A DNA stretch of 64,000 bases from Rhizobium viscosum (GCF_014873945.1 NZ_JADBEC010000001.1:1840001-1904000); one strand, 5' to 3'. Positions 17,947 to 27,522 are shown, counted from the first letter of the stretch. A program made the numbers and translations. Notes: generated by a model from the sequence alone, not told the origin.

Positions 17947-18938
17947 GCATCGCGACGCAGATTATCGGAGTGGCGGAAAAGCTGGATCACTTCCAGACTG
18001 CATCCTTTTCCCCCTATCACTTCTTCACATCGAAACAGTGGGCGAAGTTTCGTGCCGACACGCCGATGACCCTGACGGCCGACGAGGTCAAACGGCTCCG
18101 CTCCATGGGCGACCCGATCGACCTCGACGAAGTCAGGCGCATCTACCTGTCGCTCTCGCGCCTGCTTTCCGCGCATGTGGAATCCTCGCAGCTGCTGTTC
18201 GAGCAGCGCAACCGGTTCCTCAGCCTGTCGGACGTGGCGAAGACCCCGTTCGTGATCGGCATTGCCGGATCGGTGGCCGTCGGCAAATCCACGACGGCGC
18301 GTATCCTGAAAGAGCTGCTTGGCCGGTGGCCTTCCAGCCCAAAGGTCGATCTCGTCACCACCGACGGCTTTCTCCATCCGAATGCCGTGCTGAAGCGCGA
18401 GAACCTGATGCAGCGCAAGGGTTTTCCGGAAAGTTACGACACCGGCGCAATCCTGCGTTTCCTGTCGGCGATCAAGGCCGGCCTGCCGGATGTGAAGGCG
18501 CCTTCCTATTCGCACCTCGTCTATGACGTGCTGCCGGACGAATATAAGATCGTCGACCGGCCTGACATCCTGATCTTCGAGGGCATCAATGTCCTGCAAT
18601 CGCGCGACCTGCCGGCAGACGGCAAGATCGTGCCGATGGTCTCCGACTTCTTCGACTTCTCGATCTATATCGACGCCGAGGAAACACAGATCCATAACTG
18701 GTATGTGACACGCTTCATGCGGCTCAGGGAAACGGCCTTCCGGGATCCGAATTCCTACTTCCACCGATATGTATCGATCAGCGAGGAGGAAGCGGTTGCG
18801 ATCGCAGAGGACCTCTGGGCGAACATCAACCTCAAGAACCTGCGCCAGAACATTCTGCCGACACGGCCTCGTGCCGATCTCATCCTGCGCAAGGGCAAGG
18901 ATCATCTGATCGAGCAGGTGGCGCTGCGCAAACTCTGA
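17943..18938 (+). CDS. coaA: Type I pantothenate kinase
   Basis: A 331-residue CoaA that phosphorylates pantothenate, the first step of CoA synthesis. The P-loop is [12 protein letters not shown], with TTDGFLHPN and RKGFPESYD in the pantothenate pocket and FEGINVLQ downstream. It is the last gene of the his-cluster transcription unit and overlaps hisE, so histidine and CoA synthesis are linked in expression. Interestingly, the last CoA enzyme, coaE, lies 39 kb further on. Confidence 0.97.
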   Translation: MSIATQIIGVAEKLDHFQTASFSPYHFFTSKQWAKFRADTPMTLTADEVKRLRSMGDPIDLDEVRRIYLSLSRLLSAHVESSQLLFEQRNRFLSLSDVAKTPFVIGIAGSVAVGKSTTARILKELLGRWPSSPKVDLVTTDGFLHPNAVLKRENLMQRKGFPESYDTGAILRFLSAIKAGLPDVKAPSYSHLVYDVLPDEYKIVDRPDILIFEGINVLQSRDLPADGKIVPMVSDFFDFSIYIDAEETQIHNWYVTRFMRLRETAFRDPNSYFHRYVSISEEEAVAIAEDLWANINLKNLRQNILPTRPRADLILRKGKDHLIEQVALRKL

Positions 18939-18948
18939 AGAACGTGGA

Positions 18949-19557
18949 TCAGGGATTGACGCGGCGGAGCGTCAGGTTGATGCGGCCGCCGTTCTTCAGA
19001 AGCGTCGAGGTGGCCGGATAGATGCGATCGACGCCGTGGAAGCAGAGCCGCCCCTCCCCGCCGAGAATGACGAGATCACCGCTCGACAGTTTGAAGGACA
19101 TGGTCTTGTTGCGATTCACTCCACCCACGCGAAACAGGCAGGCATTGCCAAGGGAAATCGAGACAACCGGCGCCTTCAGATCATTTTCATCCCTATCCTG
19201 ATGCAGGCCCATGCGCGCCTCATCCGAATAGAAATTGATGAGGCAGGCCTCCGGCGGCTTGTTATAGCCCGAAACGTCGTTCCAAGTATCAAGCAGTTCC
19301 TGCGGGATTGCCGGCCATGACTTGCCGGTTGCCGGATGCAACGGTTGATAGCGATAGCCGCGCTCCTTATCCGTGACCCAGCCGAGCGAGCCGCAATTGG
19401 TCATCCGTACCGACATCGGCTTACCGGTGCCGGGCATGACCGGCACGTAGAGCGGTGCCTCCGCCACGATATTTCTGATTATGCCGACCAGTGCTTCCTG
19501 TCGGGTGCGATCCAGATATTCGGGAAGATGGCGGACGCCGCTCAGGAGTGCCGGCAT
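18949..19557 (-). CDS. AlkB-like 2-oxoglutarate/Fe(II) dioxygenase
   Basis: A 202-residue oxygenase of the AlkB family. The iron ligands are His119 and Asp121 in LHQDRDE and His174 in CFHGVDRI; RINLTLRR supplies the 2-oxoglutarate-binding arginine. LINFY and MGLHQDRDE match AlkB rather than protein hydroxylases. AlkB repairs 1-methyladenine and 3-methylcytosine by oxidative demethylation, and this function is likely but inferred. It lies tail to tail with coaA, 10 bases apart, and directly after arfB on the minus strand. Confidence 0.9.
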   Translation of the reverse strand: MPALLSGVRHLPEYLDRTRQEALVGIIRNIVAEAPLYVPVMPGTGKPMSVRMTNCGSLGWVTDKERGYRYQPLHPATGKSWPAIPQELLDTWNDVSGYNKPPEACLINFYSDEARMGLHQDRDENDLKAPVVSISLGNACLFRVGGVNRNKTMSFKLSSGDLVILGGEGRLCFHGVDRIYPATSTLLKNGGRINLTLRRVNP

Positions 19558-19558
19558 A

Positions 19559-19996
19559 TCACTCTCCGCCGCCCGGCCGGCCGCGCATCTTCTTGACTTC
19601 GGAGCGGCCGGATTTTTCCTTCAGGCGCCGCTCGACCGAGCCTTTGGTCGGCTTTGTCTTTTTACGCGGCGGCGGCGGTGGCTTGGCGGCCTCCAGGACC
19701 AGTTCCTTCAGCCGCTCGCGCGCATCCTCGCGGTTGCGATCCTGGCTGCGGAACCGGCTTGCCTCGATCATCAATACGCCGTCCTTCGACATGCGCCTGC
19801 CGGCAAGTTTGATCGCATTGGCCTTGACCCGCTCGTTGAGTGAGGGCGAGTTCGGGATGTTGAAGAAGAGCTGAACGGCGGTCGACACCTTGTTGACGTT
19901 CTGACCGCCCGGACCGCCCGCCAGAACGAACTGTTCCGTCAGCTCCCATCCGGCGATGGTGATCCTGTCGTTGATATAAAGCGCGTCGCTGGCCAT
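19559..19996 (-). CDS. arfB: Alternative ribosome-rescue factor / peptidyl-tRNA hydrolase ArfB
   Basis: A 145-residue class I release-factor-like protein with the catalytic loop AGGPGGQNVNK (GGQ at residues 30-32) and no codon-recognition domain. The C-terminal tail is basic and rich in Lys, Arg and Pro (PPPPRKKTKPTKGS...), as needed to enter the mRNA tunnel of stalled ribosomes. It hydrolyses peptidyl-tRNA on non-stop complexes. The alkB-like gene follows after one base, so they probably form an operon. Confidence 0.94.
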   Translation of the reverse strand: MASDALYINDRITIAGWELTEQFVLAGGPGGQNVNKVSTAVQLFFNIPNSPSLNERVKANAIKLAGRRMSKDGVLMIEASRFRSQDRNREDARERLKELVLEAAKPPPPPRKKTKPTKGSVERRLKEKSGRSEVKKMRGRPGGGE

Positions 19997-20035
19997 ACCG
20001 CCTTCTAGCGCATAATGACTGCGAATTGAAAGCGG

Positions 20036-20066
20036 GTGAAACCCGACCGGAGCGACCGGGTTTCAC
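20036..20066. terminator. Perfect hairpin downstream of pckA (possible terminator)
   Basis: GTGAAACCCG (20036-20045) and CGGGTTTCAC (20057-20066) form a 10-bp perfect stem. On the minus strand it lies about 27 bases after the pckA stop, where a terminator is expected, but it lacks a clean T-run. It overlaps a parS-like sequence (20059-20074), so its job is uncertain. Confidence 0.45.
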
Positions 20067-20074
20067 GTGAATCG
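20059..20074. other. parS-like sequence (13 of 16 bases)
   Basis: GGTTTCACGTGAATCG contains the unbroken 12-base core GTTTCACGTGAA of the ParB binding site TGTTTCACGTGAAACA, with three mismatches at the edges. It lies in the pckA-arfB gap, about 41 kb from the proposed origin. It is weaker than the site at 59261. Confidence 0.4.
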
Positions 20075-20092
20075 ACTGATTCCAATGCCGAA

Positions 20093-21703
20093 TTACTCGG
20101 CAGCGACCTTGATGCCGGGCGCTGCATCACGCACGCCGCCGTCGACATGGTTTTCGAACTTGGCGAAGTTGGCGATGAACATGGAGATCAGCTTTTCAGC
20201 CTGCGCGTCATAGGCCTGCTTGTCGGCCCAGGTCGAACGCGGATCGAGGATGCCGGTATCAACGCCTTCGACTGCGACCGGAACGGCAAAGCCGAAATTC
20301 GGATCGGCGCGAAGCTCGACCTTGGCAAGTTCGCCTGAAAGGGCGGCCGTCAGCAATGCACGGGTTGCCTTGATGGGCATGCGCTTGCCGATGCCATACG
20401 CGCCACCGGTCCAACCTGTGTTGACCAGCCAGCACTCGACGCCGTGTCGGCCGATCAGCTCCTTCAGCAGATTGCCGTATTCTGCGGGATGGCGCGGCAT
20501 GAAGGGTGCTCCGAAGCAGGTCGAGAAGGTCGCTTCCGGCTCCGTGACACCTTTTTCCGTGCCTGCCACCTTGGCGGTGTAGCCCGAAAGAAAGTGGTAC
20601 ATGGCCTGATCGGGAGTCAGCTTGGCGATCGGGGGCATGACGCCGAAAGCGTCGGCCGTCAGCATGATGATCGTCTTCGGATGAGGCGCAAGGCCGGTTT
20701 CCGATGCATTCGGAATGAAATCCATCGGGTAGGCGCAGCGCGTGTTTTCCGTCAGCGATGCGTCGTCGAAATCCGGCTCGCGGTTTTCGTTGAGAACAAC
20801 GTTTTCAAGGACGGTGCCGAAACGCTGTGTCGTGGCGTAGATTTCCGGCTCGGCCTCTGCCGAGAGGCGAATGGTCTTGGCGTAGCAGCCGCCTTCGAAA
20901 TTGAAGATGCCGTTTTCGCCCCAGCCATGCTCGTCATCGCCGATCAATGTGCGGGCCGGATCGGCCGAAAGCGTCGTCTTACCGGTGCCCGAGAGACCGA
21001 AGAAGACGGCGGCATCGCCTGCCGGGCCGACATTGGCCGAGCAGTGCATCGGCATGACGCCCTTGGCGGGCAGCAGATAGTTCAGCACGGTGAAGACCGA
21101 TTTCTTCATCTCGCCGGCATAGGAGGTGCCGGCGATCAGCACGATGCCGTTCGTGAGATCGCAGGCGATCACCGTTTCGGTGCGGCAGCCATAACGCTCC
21201 GGATCGGCCTTGAAGCTCGGCAGGTCGATGATCGTCAGCTTCGGTGCGAAGCTTGCAAGCGTCTCGGCCTTCGGACGGATCAGCAGGTTGCGGATGAAGA
21301 GCGAGTGCCAGGCGAATTCGGTCACAACGCGAGTCGGCAGCGCGTGGCCTGCATCGGCGCCGCCGACGAGATCCTGTACGAAGAGGTCTTTGCCGGCGGC
21401 GTGGGCCAGCATGTCCTTATGCAGCAGGGCGAAATGCTCCGGCGACATCGGCTTGTTGTTGTCCCACCAGATCTGGCCATCGGTGTTTTCATCGCGGACG
21501 ACGAACTTGTCGCGTGGCGAGCGGCCCGTATGCTGGCCGGTGGTCGCGCGAAGAGCGCCCTGGGCTGTCAGTTCGGCCTCTCCCCGGCGAATCGATTCCT
21601 CATAGAGAAGAGCGGCGGAGAGGTTGTAACGTACGCTCCGTACGTCGCTGAAACCGATCGTCGCCAGCTCGATTGCCTGGTTATGAACTCCGAACGTCTC
21701 CAT
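20093..21703 (-). CDS. pckA: Phosphoenolpyruvate carboxykinase (ATP)
   Basis: A 536-residue ATP-type PEP carboxykinase that turns oxaloacetate into PEP for gluconeogenesis. [15 protein letters not shown] starts the substrate-binding part, [16 protein letters not shown] is the kinase-1 loop, and IGDDEHGW is the kinase-2/metal site. The length is normal. In rhizobia the enzyme is essential for growth on dicarboxylates, the carbon source of bacteroids. It is transcribed divergently from chvI across a 337-base AT-rich gap, a conserved arrangement in the family that suggests shared control. Confidence 0.97.
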   Translation of the reverse strand: METFGVHNQAIELATIGFSDVRSVRYNLSAALLYEESIRRGEAELTAQGALRATTGQHTGRSPRDKFVVRDENTDGQIWWDNNKPMSPEHFALLHKDMLAHAAGKDLFVQDLVGGADAGHALPTRVVTEFAWHSLFIRNLLIRPKAETLASFAPKLTIIDLPSFKADPERYGCRTETVIACDLTNGIVLIAGTSYAGEMKKSVFTVLNYLLPAKGVMPMHCSANVGPAGDAAVFFGLSGTGKTTLSADPARTLIGDDEHGWGENGIFNFEGGCYAKTIRLSAEAEPEIYATTQRFGTVLENVVLNENREPDFDDASLTENTRCAYPMDFIPNASETGLAPHPKTIIMLTADAFGVMPPIAKLTPDQAMYHFLSGYTAKVAGTEKGVTEPEATFSTCFGAPFMPRHPAEYGNLLKELIGRHGVECWLVNTGWTGGAYGIGKRMPIKATRALLTAALSGELAKVELRADPNFGFAVPVAVEGVDTGILDPRSTWADKQAYDAQAEKLISMFIANFAKFENHVDGGVRDAAPGIKVAAE

Positions 21704-22040
21704 AGCTTTTCCCTTCGCTGAGGCGCCTTGGCCATTAAAATCTGCCTGAAAGTAAAAGGAGAAATTTTAAATGGCAATAGCCCTAATCACAAAAAATACA
21801 ATGATATCAAATAATTAATCGATTTAAATTTCGGAAATCCATTTTAAATCGTTTGAAGACCTTCTGTTGAAACAACTTGTCGCACCACTTCCGATTGTGG
21901 ATCATCAGGACTGGCAATCTACCCCTTTATCTTTGCCACAATTTGTTCCACCTTTATCCTCCATAAGCGCAACCGGTCACGAAGACCGCCTGGGGACGAC
22001 CAATCCGGGAGATTGCGCACTGATGACGGAGACCAACACC
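21704..22040. promoter_or_regulatory. Divergent pckA / chvI regulatory region
   Basis: A 337-base gap between two divergent genes, the second-longest non-coding stretch here. The part at 21760-21855 is notably AT-rich compared with its surroundings. It contains a 9-base inverted repeat, CGATTTAAA (21820-21828) and TTTAAATCG (21843-21851), whose half-sites are centred 23 bases (about two helical turns) apart; this is a plausible operator for a dimeric regulator. From about 21867 the sequence stays open in the chvI frame, but the residues encoded before [10 protein letters not shown] do not resemble ChvI. Confidence 0.6.
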
Positions 22041-22778
22041 ATGCCGACAATCGCGCTCGTTGATGACGACCGCAACATCCTCACTTCCGTGTCGATTGCA
22101 CTGGAAGCCGAAGGATATAAGGTCGAGACCTACACGGACGGCGCTTCCGCGCTGGATGGTCTACTTGCCCGCCCGCCGCAGTTGGCGATTTTCGATATCA
22201 AGATGCCACGCATGGACGGCATGGAGCTGCTGCGCCGCCTCCGCCAGAAATCGGACATGCCCGTCATCTTTCTCACCTCCAAGGATGAAGAGATCGACGA
22301 ACTCTTCGGCCTGAAGATGGGCGCCGACGATTTCATCACCAAACCCTTCTCGCAGCGTCTTCTGGTCGAGCGTGTTCGCGCCGTTTTGCGCCGTGCTTCG
22401 AGCCGTGAGGCAGCCGCAACCGGCGGCGTTGCCACCGTCGGTACGCCAAAGGCGGGTGCGGTTCAGCAGGCCCGTTCGCTCGAACGCGGCCAACTGGTCA
22501 TGGACCAGGAACGCCACACCTGCACCTGGAAGGGTGAGGCCGTCACCCTCACCGTCACTGAATTCCTGATCCTGCATTCGCTGGCCCAGCGCCCGGGTGT
22601 GGTGAAAAGTCGCGACGCCCTGATGGATGCTGCCTATGACGAACAGGTGTATGTTGACGACCGCACCATCGACAGCCACATCAAGCGGCTGCGCAAGAAG
22701 TTCAAGATGGTCGATACAGACTTTGATATGATTGAAACGCTTTACGGTGTGGGTTACCGCTTCCGCGAAGCAGCCTGA
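22041..22778 (+). CDS. chvI: Response regulator ChvI
   Basis: A 245-residue OmpR-type regulator. The receiver has VDDDRN, the phosphorylated Asp52 in [12 protein letters not shown] in FLTSKDEE and Lys in FITKPFS. The winged-helix DNA-binding domain ends with [16 protein letters not shown] and [13 protein letters not shown] 22041 matches related ChvI proteins at the N terminus and has a GGAG nine bases upstream; ATG 22023 in the same frame is also possible. With ChvG (ExoS) it controls exopolysaccharide, motility, acid and envelope stress genes and is needed for symbiosis or virulence in this family. Confidence 0.95.
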   Translation: MPTIALVDDDRNILTSVSIALEAEGYKVETYTDGASALDGLLARPPQLAIFDIKMPRMDGMELLRRLRQKSDMPVIFLTSKDEEIDELFGLKMGADDFITKPFSQRLLVERVRAVLRRASSREAAATGGVATVGTPKAGAVQQARSLERGQLVMDQERHTCTWKGEAVTLTVTEFLILHSLAQRPGVVKSRDALMDAAYDEQVYVDDRTIDSHIKRLRKKFKMVDTDFDMIETLYGVGYRFREAA

Positions 22779-22854
22779 CGCTTCAAAGCGCAGGGAGAGA
22801 CGAATGAGGGCGGCGGGCCGGTTAAGCCGGCCCCACCCTCCGAAAGGGCCGTGA

Positions 22855-24645
22855 TTGGCACAGTTGGTGCAGGAAAGGGATCTGGATGATGCGGAGGGCG
22901 TGAGCACCCGACGCGTCAGAGGTCGGCGTTGGTCGCATCCCTTCACCCTGATCCGCCGCATCTTCGGCAATGCCGTCTTTTCCAGCCTGACGCGCCGTAT
23001 CGTCTTCTTCAATCTTGCGGCCCTGCTCGTCCTCGTCGGTGGTATTCTCTACCTCAACCAGTTCCGCGAAGGCCTGATCGACGCGCGTGTCGAGAGCCTG
23101 CTGACACAGGGTGAAATCATCGCCGGCGCGGTTTCTGCCTCGGCCTCCGTCGATACGAACTCGATTACCATCGATCCGCAGAAGCTGCTCGAACTGCAGG
23201 CCGGCCAGAGCATTACGCCGGTCCCGAACGACGAAGATCTCGAATTCCCGATCGATCCGGAAAAGGTGGCACCCGTTCTTCGGCGCCTGATCTCGCCGAC
23301 CCGCACCCGCGCCCGCATCTTCGATGCCGATGCCAATCTGCTGCTCGATTCCCGGCATCTCTATTCGCGTGGCCAGGTTCTGCGTTTCGACCTGCCGCCG
23401 GTGGAAGAAGAAAAACAGACCTGGAGCGAATGGTTCACAGCCCTCTTCAACAAGGCCCTGCAGCCGGGCAACCTTCCGGTCTACAAGGAAGCGCCTGGTG
23501 GCGACGGCTCGATCTATCCCGAGGTGATGAACGCGCTGACGGGCGTACGCGGCGCAGTCGTGCGTACGACGGAAAAGGGTGAGCTCATCGTTTCAGTTGC
23601 CGTACCGATCCAGCGCTTCCGGGCCGTGCTCGGCGTACTGCTACTGTCGACGCAGGCCGGCGATATCGACAATATCGTGCATGCCGAACGTCTCGCCATC
23701 ATGCGCGTGTTCGGCGTTGCGACGCTCGTCAACGTATTGATGGCGCTCGTGCTTTCCTCGACCATCGCCAATCCGCTGCGCCGGCTTTCGGCGGCGGCCA
23801 TCCGGGTGCGCCGCGGCGCCAAGGAACGCGAGGAAATTCCGGACTTTTCGGCGCGCCAGGACGAAATCGGCAACCTTTCCATTGCGCTGCGCGAAATGAC
23901 GACGGCCCTTTACGACCGGATCGATGCGATCGAGAGCTTTGCGGCCGATGTCAGCCATGAGCTGAAGAACCCGCTGACCTCGCTGCGCAGTGCCGTCGAG
24001 ACGCTGCCGCTCGCCAAGTCCGACGATTCCAAGAAACGGCTGATGGATGTCATCCAGCACGATGTCCGCCGTCTCGACCGTCTGATCAGCGATATATCCG
24101 ATGCATCCCGCCTCGATGCCGAGCTTGCGCGTGTCGATGCCGGATCTGTCGATCTGGAAGTATTTCTGCGTGACCTCATCGACGTATCGCGCCAGATCCG
24201 CAGCACCAAGAAGAAGGTCGAGATCGACTATGCCGTCGATCGCAAGCCGAACGTCAAGACGCGCTTTGTCGTCAAAGGACATGACCTGCGTATCGGCCAA
24301 ATCATCACCAACCTGATTGAAAATGCCCGCTCCTTCGTGCCGGAGCAGAACGGCAGGATCACGGTGCGTCTGGTCCGTACCCGTTCCCGCTGCGTTGTTT
24401 ATATCGAAGATAACGGTCCGGGCATCCAGGCAGAGAATATCGACCGCATCTTCGAACGCTTTTATACCGACCGGCCGGAATCTGAAGGCTTCGGCCAGAA
24501 TTCCGGCCTGGGGCTTTCCATCAGCCGGCAGATCGCCGAGGCGCATGGCGGTTCATTGCGGGCCGAAAACATCGTCGACGACGAGAGCGGCAAGCTGCTC
24601 GGCGCCCGCTTCATCCTTGCCCTTCCGGCCGATGCCGCGGCATGA
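22855..24645 (+). CDS. chvG: Envelope-sensing histidine kinase ChvG (ExoS)
   Basis: A 596-residue membrane kinase with a first helix around residues 44-64 (VFFNLAALLVLVGGILYLNQ), a periplasmic sensor of about 210 residues, a second helix before the HAMP region (NPLRRLSAAAIRVRRGAKER), the H-box DVSHELKNPLTSLR with His368, and N, G1 and G2 boxes (NLIENARSF, EDNGPGI, GLGLSIS). The start is unusual: TTG 22855, with AAAGGG seven bases upstream; GTG 22867 is an alternative. The gene follows chvI by 76 bases. In S. meliloti the periplasmic protein ExoR inhibits ExoS; exoR is not in this window. Confidence 0.94.
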   Translation: MAQLVQERDLDDAEGVSTRRVRGRRWSHPFTLIRRIFGNAVFSSLTRRIVFFNLAALLVLVGGILYLNQFREGLIDARVESLLTQGEIIAGAVSASASVDTNSITIDPQKLLELQAGQSITPVPNDEDLEFPIDPEKVAPVLRRLISPTRTRARIFDADANLLLDSRHLYSRGQVLRFDLPPVEEEKQTWSEWFTALFNKALQPGNLPVYKEAPGGDGSIYPEVMNALTGVRGAVVRTTEKGELIVSVAVPIQRFRAVLGVLLLSTQAGDIDNIVHAERLAIMRVFGVATLVNVLMALVLSSTIANPLRRLSAAAIRVRRGAKEREEIPDFSARQDEIGNLSIALREMTTALYDRIDAIESFAADVSHELKNPLTSLRSAVETLPLAKSDDSKKRLMDVIQHDVRRLDRLISDISDASRLDAELARVDAGSVDLEVFLRDLIDVSRQIRSTKKKVEIDYAVDRKPNVKTRFVVKGHDLRIGQIITNLIENARSFVPEQNGRITVRLVRTRSRCVVYIEDNGPGIQAENIDRIFERFYTDRPESEGFGQNSGLGLSISRQIAEAHGGSLRAENIVDDESGKLLGARFILALPADAAA

Positions 24646-25082
24646 TCAACATCCACGCCACCGCAATCGTCATCGGAAAGACCGGCCTGCTGTTCACCGG
24701 CCCCTCAGGCTGGGGCAAGTCGATGACCGCTTTTACCTGCATGGCGGAGGCGCGGCGGCAGGGCGTTTTTTCTGTTCTGGTGGCCGATGACCAAATATTT
24801 CTTTCGAAACAGGATGGAGCAATCATTGCTGCCTGTCCGCCCGCTATTGCCGGGCTCATCGAATTGCGCGGCACCGGGATCGTAAAGCACGATCATATCG
24901 CTGAGGCAGAGATGCATTTTGCGATCCTGCCGGCCAGCCCCACAGGAGAAAACCGGCTCCCTGCGGACGGAGAAACCGTCGTTCTTGCCGAGGGTTTCGA
25001 GTTGCCTGTATTGCGATTGTTGCCCAATCTTCCGCTGCCTCTTGCCGTGTTGATGGCAAAAGCGCCGGAAATCGGAAGTTGA
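24642..25082 (+). CDS. hprK: HPr kinase/phosphorylase, short alphaproteobacterial form
   Basis: A 146-residue protein corresponding only to the C-terminal kinase domain of HprK; the N-terminal half found in Firmicutes is missing, as is usual in alphaproteobacteria. The P-loop is GPSGWGKS (Met follows where the classic motif has Glu), then VADDQIFLSK and LIELRGTGI. It phosphorylates a serine of HPr. It overlaps chvG by four bases, so the envelope sensor and the PTS kinase are translationally coupled, and the EIIA and HPr genes follow. Confidence 0.92.
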   Translation: MINIHATAIVIGKTGLLFTGPSGWGKSMTAFTCMAEARRQGVFSVLVADDQIFLSKQDGAIIAACPPAIAGLIELRGTGIVKHDHIAEAEMHFAILPASPTGENRLPADGETVVLAEGFELPVLRLLPNLPLPLAVLMAKAPEIGS

Positions 25083-25235
25083 GGCCTTCCGGACGGCCTG
25101 GTACGGCCTATATATTTGTATTTTTATCTTGCACTTCGGCTTTTGATCGCCAAGATGTGCCCCCACCGGTGGACGTAATTGCTGCGTTGCGATATTGGGG
25201 CCACGGTTTGCGTATGCCATGGGAGCAGTAATATC
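25083..25235. promoter_or_regulatory. hprK - EIIA intergenic region
   Basis: A 153-base gap with an AT-rich patch around 25108-25135 that could hold a promoter for the EIIA-HPr pair. A small GC-rich repeat (AGGCC...GGCCT-like, 25082-25108) follows the hprK stop. I see no open reading frame of interest. Confidence 0.35.
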
Positions 25236-25637
25236 ATGATCGGACTTGTGCTTGTCACTCATGGCAAGCTGGCTGAAGAGTTTCGTCATGCCGTAGAGCA
25301 CGTCGTCGGTCCTCAGAAATTCATCGAAACGGTCTGCATCGGACCGGAAGACGATATGGACCAGAGACGACAGGACATTCTCGAAGCTGTTTCCGGCGCA
25401 GACGACGGCCATGGCGTCGTTATTCTCACCGACATGTTCGGCGGTACCCCTTCCAATCTCGCAATCTCGGTGATGAGCAGCGGCCACACCGAAGTCATCG
25501 CCGGCGTTAACCTGCCGATGCTGATCAAGCTCGCCGGCGTACGCGGCGAGAACAACATGGAAAAGGCGCTTGCCGAGGCCTCCGAGGCAGGCCGCAAATA
25601 CATCAACGTTGCGAGCCGGGTCCTGAGCGGAAAGTAA
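25236..25637 (+). CDS. PTS EIIA component, mannose family (regulatory)
   Basis: A 133-residue EIIA-Man domain. The phosphorylated residue is His9 in LVLVTHGKLAEE, and TDMFGGTPSNLA is the second active-site block. ATG 25236 has GGGAG upstream; the longer open frame starts at 25179 without family support. No EIIB or EIIC sugar permease is encoded nearby, so this is part of the regulatory PTS in which EI-Ntr, HPr and EIIA proteins signal carbon/nitrogen state. Names used elsewhere include manX and ptsM. Confidence 0.9.
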   Translation: MIGLVLVTHGKLAEEFRHAVEHVVGPQKFIETVCIGPEDDMDQRRQDILEAVSGADDGHGVVILTDMFGGTPSNLAISVMSSGHTEVIAGVNLPMLIKLAGVRGENNMEKALAEASEAGRKYINVASRVLSGK

Positions 25638-25646
25638 GAAGCCTCC

Positions 25647-25922
25647 ATGACACCGCTCTCCCGGGAACTCCTCATCATCAACAAGCGTGGCCTGCATGCG
25701 CGTGCTTCGGCAAAGTTCGTCCAGACGGTCGATGCCTTCGATGCAACGATCACCGTATCCAAAGACGGCATGACGGTTGGAGGAACCTCCATCATGGGCC
25801 TCATGATGCTTGCAGCAAGTCCTGGCTCCAGCGTCGTCGTCTCGGCGACCGGCAATCAGGCTGCCGAAGCACTGAATGCCCTCGATCAGCTCATCCAGAA
25901 CAAGTTCGGCGAAGAGATCTGA
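25647..25922 (+). CDS. Phosphocarrier protein HPr
   Basis: A 91-residue HPr. The phospho-transfer histidine is His17 in NKRGLHARA (classical His15), and the regulatory serine kinase site is Ser49 in GGTSIMGLMML. The presence of this serine fits the HprK gene upstream. It lies nine bases after the EIIA gene. It passes phosphate from an enzyme I (not in window) to EIIA proteins. Confidence 0.93.
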   Translation: MTPLSRELLIINKRGLHARASAKFVQTVDAFDATITVSKDGMTVGGTSIMGLMMLAASPGSSVVVSATGNQAAEALNALDQLIQNKFGEEI

Positions 25923-26090
25923 TCTTCAGCGCCATATAAAGATATAAAGACTTCTTTATATCCCCGTTGCCTTCCCGGCTGAAGCCTGCTAAACGGCGAG
26001 CATGACGTGCATTCCGCACGTGTTCGATCCGTTGCGGTCATCGTCGCGTCCTTGCGATGTTTTTGAGACGTTTTCAGCCTGGAGAGCCCT
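25923..26090 (+). promoter_or_regulatory. ahcY upstream region with two inverted repeats
   Basis: The region holds a 9-bp AT-rich hairpin, GATATAAAG/CTTTATATC (25941-25949 and 25954-25962), and a smaller inverted repeat, ACGTGC/GCACGT (26005-26010 and 26016-26021). GGAGAG lies upstream of the ahcY ATG. The first hairpin may end the HPr mRNA weakly or shape a leader; the second could be an operator. I could not match it to a known SAM or SAH riboswitch. Confidence 0.45.
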
Positions 26091-27491
26091 ATGAGCACTG
26101 AAAAAGATTATGTTGTCGCCGATATCGGTCTTGCAGATTTCGGCCGCAAGGAAATCACCATCGCCGAAACCGAAATGCCCGGCCTCATGTCCTGCCGAGC
26201 CGAATTCGGTGAATCCAAGCCGCTGAAGGGCGCGCGTATCACCGGCTCGCTGCACATGACGATCCAGACGGCCGTTCTCATCGAGACGCTGGTCGCGCTC
26301 GGCGCCGAAGTCCGCTGGGCTTCGTGCAACATCTTCTCGACGCAGGACCATGCCGCTGCAGCGATCGCCGCTTCCGGCGTTCCGGTCTTCGCCATCAAGG
26401 GCGAGTCTCTCGAGGATTACTGGGTTTACACCGACAAGATCTTCCAGTGGGCCGATGGCGGCTTCTCCAACATGATCCTCGATGATGGTGGCGACGCCAC
26501 CATGTACATCCTGCTCGGCGCTCGTGCCGAAGCCGGTGAGGACGTTCTTTCCAACCCGCATTCCGAAGAAGAGGAAATCCTCTTCGCCCAGATCAAGAAG
26601 CGCCTTGCCGCTTCGCCTGGCTGGTTCACCAAGCAGCGTGATGCCATCAAGGGCGTGACCGAAGAAACCACGACGGGCGTCAATCGCCTCTACCAGCTCA
26701 GCCAGAAGGGCCTGCTGCCGTTCCCGGCGATCAACGTCAACGACTCTGTCACCAAGTCGAAGTTCGACAACAAGTATGGCTGCAAGGAATCGCTGGTTGA
26801 CGGCATTCGCCGCGGCACCGACGTCATGATGGCCGGCAAGGTTGCCGTCGTCTGCGGTTACGGTGACGTCGGCAAGGGTTCTGCCGCTTCGCTTTCCGGC
26901 GCCGGCGCCCGCGTCAAGGTAACCGAAGCCGATCCGATCTGCGCCCTGCAGGCCGCGATGGACGGTTACGAAGTCGTTCTGCTCGAGGATGTTGTTTCCT
27001 CGGCCGATATTTTCATCACCACGACAGGCAACAAGGATGTTATCCGCATCGACCACATGCGTCAGATGAAGGATATGGCGATCGTCGGCAATATCGGCCA
27101 CTTCGACAACGAGATCGAAGTTGCCGCGTTGCGTAACCTGAAGTGGACCAACGTCAAGCCGCAGGTCGACCTGATCGAGTTCCCGAAGGGCAACCGCATC
27201 ATCCTTCTTTCCGAAGGCCGCCTCTTGAACCTCGGCAATGCAACGGGCCATCCGTCCTTCGTCATGTCGGCCTCGTTCACCAACCAGACGCTGGCGCAGA
27301 TCGAGCTCTTCACCAAGCCTGGCCAGTACGAAAGCAAGGTCTACATCCTACCGAAGCACCTCGACGAAAAGGTTGCCCGTCTTCACCTCGACAAGCTCGG
27401 CGTGAAGCTTACCCAGCTCAGCGAAGAGCAGGCTGCCTATATCGGTGTGAAGCCACAGGGCCCGTTCAAGTCTGACCACTACAGATACTGA
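26091..27491 (+). CDS. ahcY: Adenosylhomocysteinase
   Basis: A 466-residue SAH hydrolase that splits S-adenosylhomocysteine into adenosine and homocysteine, keeping methylation going. Seen are [35 protein letters not shown], the NAD loop [22 protein letters not shown] and the C-terminal KSDHYRY, which closes the neighbouring active site in the tetramer. The insertion around residues 150-190 is the long bacterial form. A strong terminator follows. Confidence 0.97.
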   Translation: MSTEKDYVVADIGLADFGRKEITIAETEMPGLMSCRAEFGESKPLKGARITGSLHMTIQTAVLIETLVALGAEVRWASCNIFSTQDHAAAAIAASGVPVFAIKGESLEDYWVYTDKIFQWADGGFSNMILDDGGDATMYILLGARAEAGEDVLSNPHSEEEEILFAQIKKRLAASPGWFTKQRDAIKGVTEETTTGVNRLYQLSQKGLLPFPAINVNDSVTKSKFDNKYGCKESLVDGIRRGTDVMMAGKVAVVCGYGDVGKGSAASLSGAGARVKVTEADPICALQAAMDGYEVVLLEDVVSSADIFITTTGNKDVIRIDHMRQMKDMAIVGNIGHFDNEIEVAALRNLKWTNVKPQVDLIEFPKGNRIILLSEGRLLNLGNATGHPSFVMSASFTNQTLAQIELFTKPGQYESKVYILPKHLDEKVARLHLDKLGVKLTQLSEEQAAYIGVKPQGPFKSDHYRY

Positions 27492-27522
27492 TTTCATCTC
27501 CAATATCCACAAGATGTGGTGG

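Noticed and set aside
26000..26090. SAH riboswitch in front of ahcY
   Set aside because: The hairpins present do not match the consensus I know; the known SAH class is mainly in other proteobacterial groups. Kept only as unexplained repeats.
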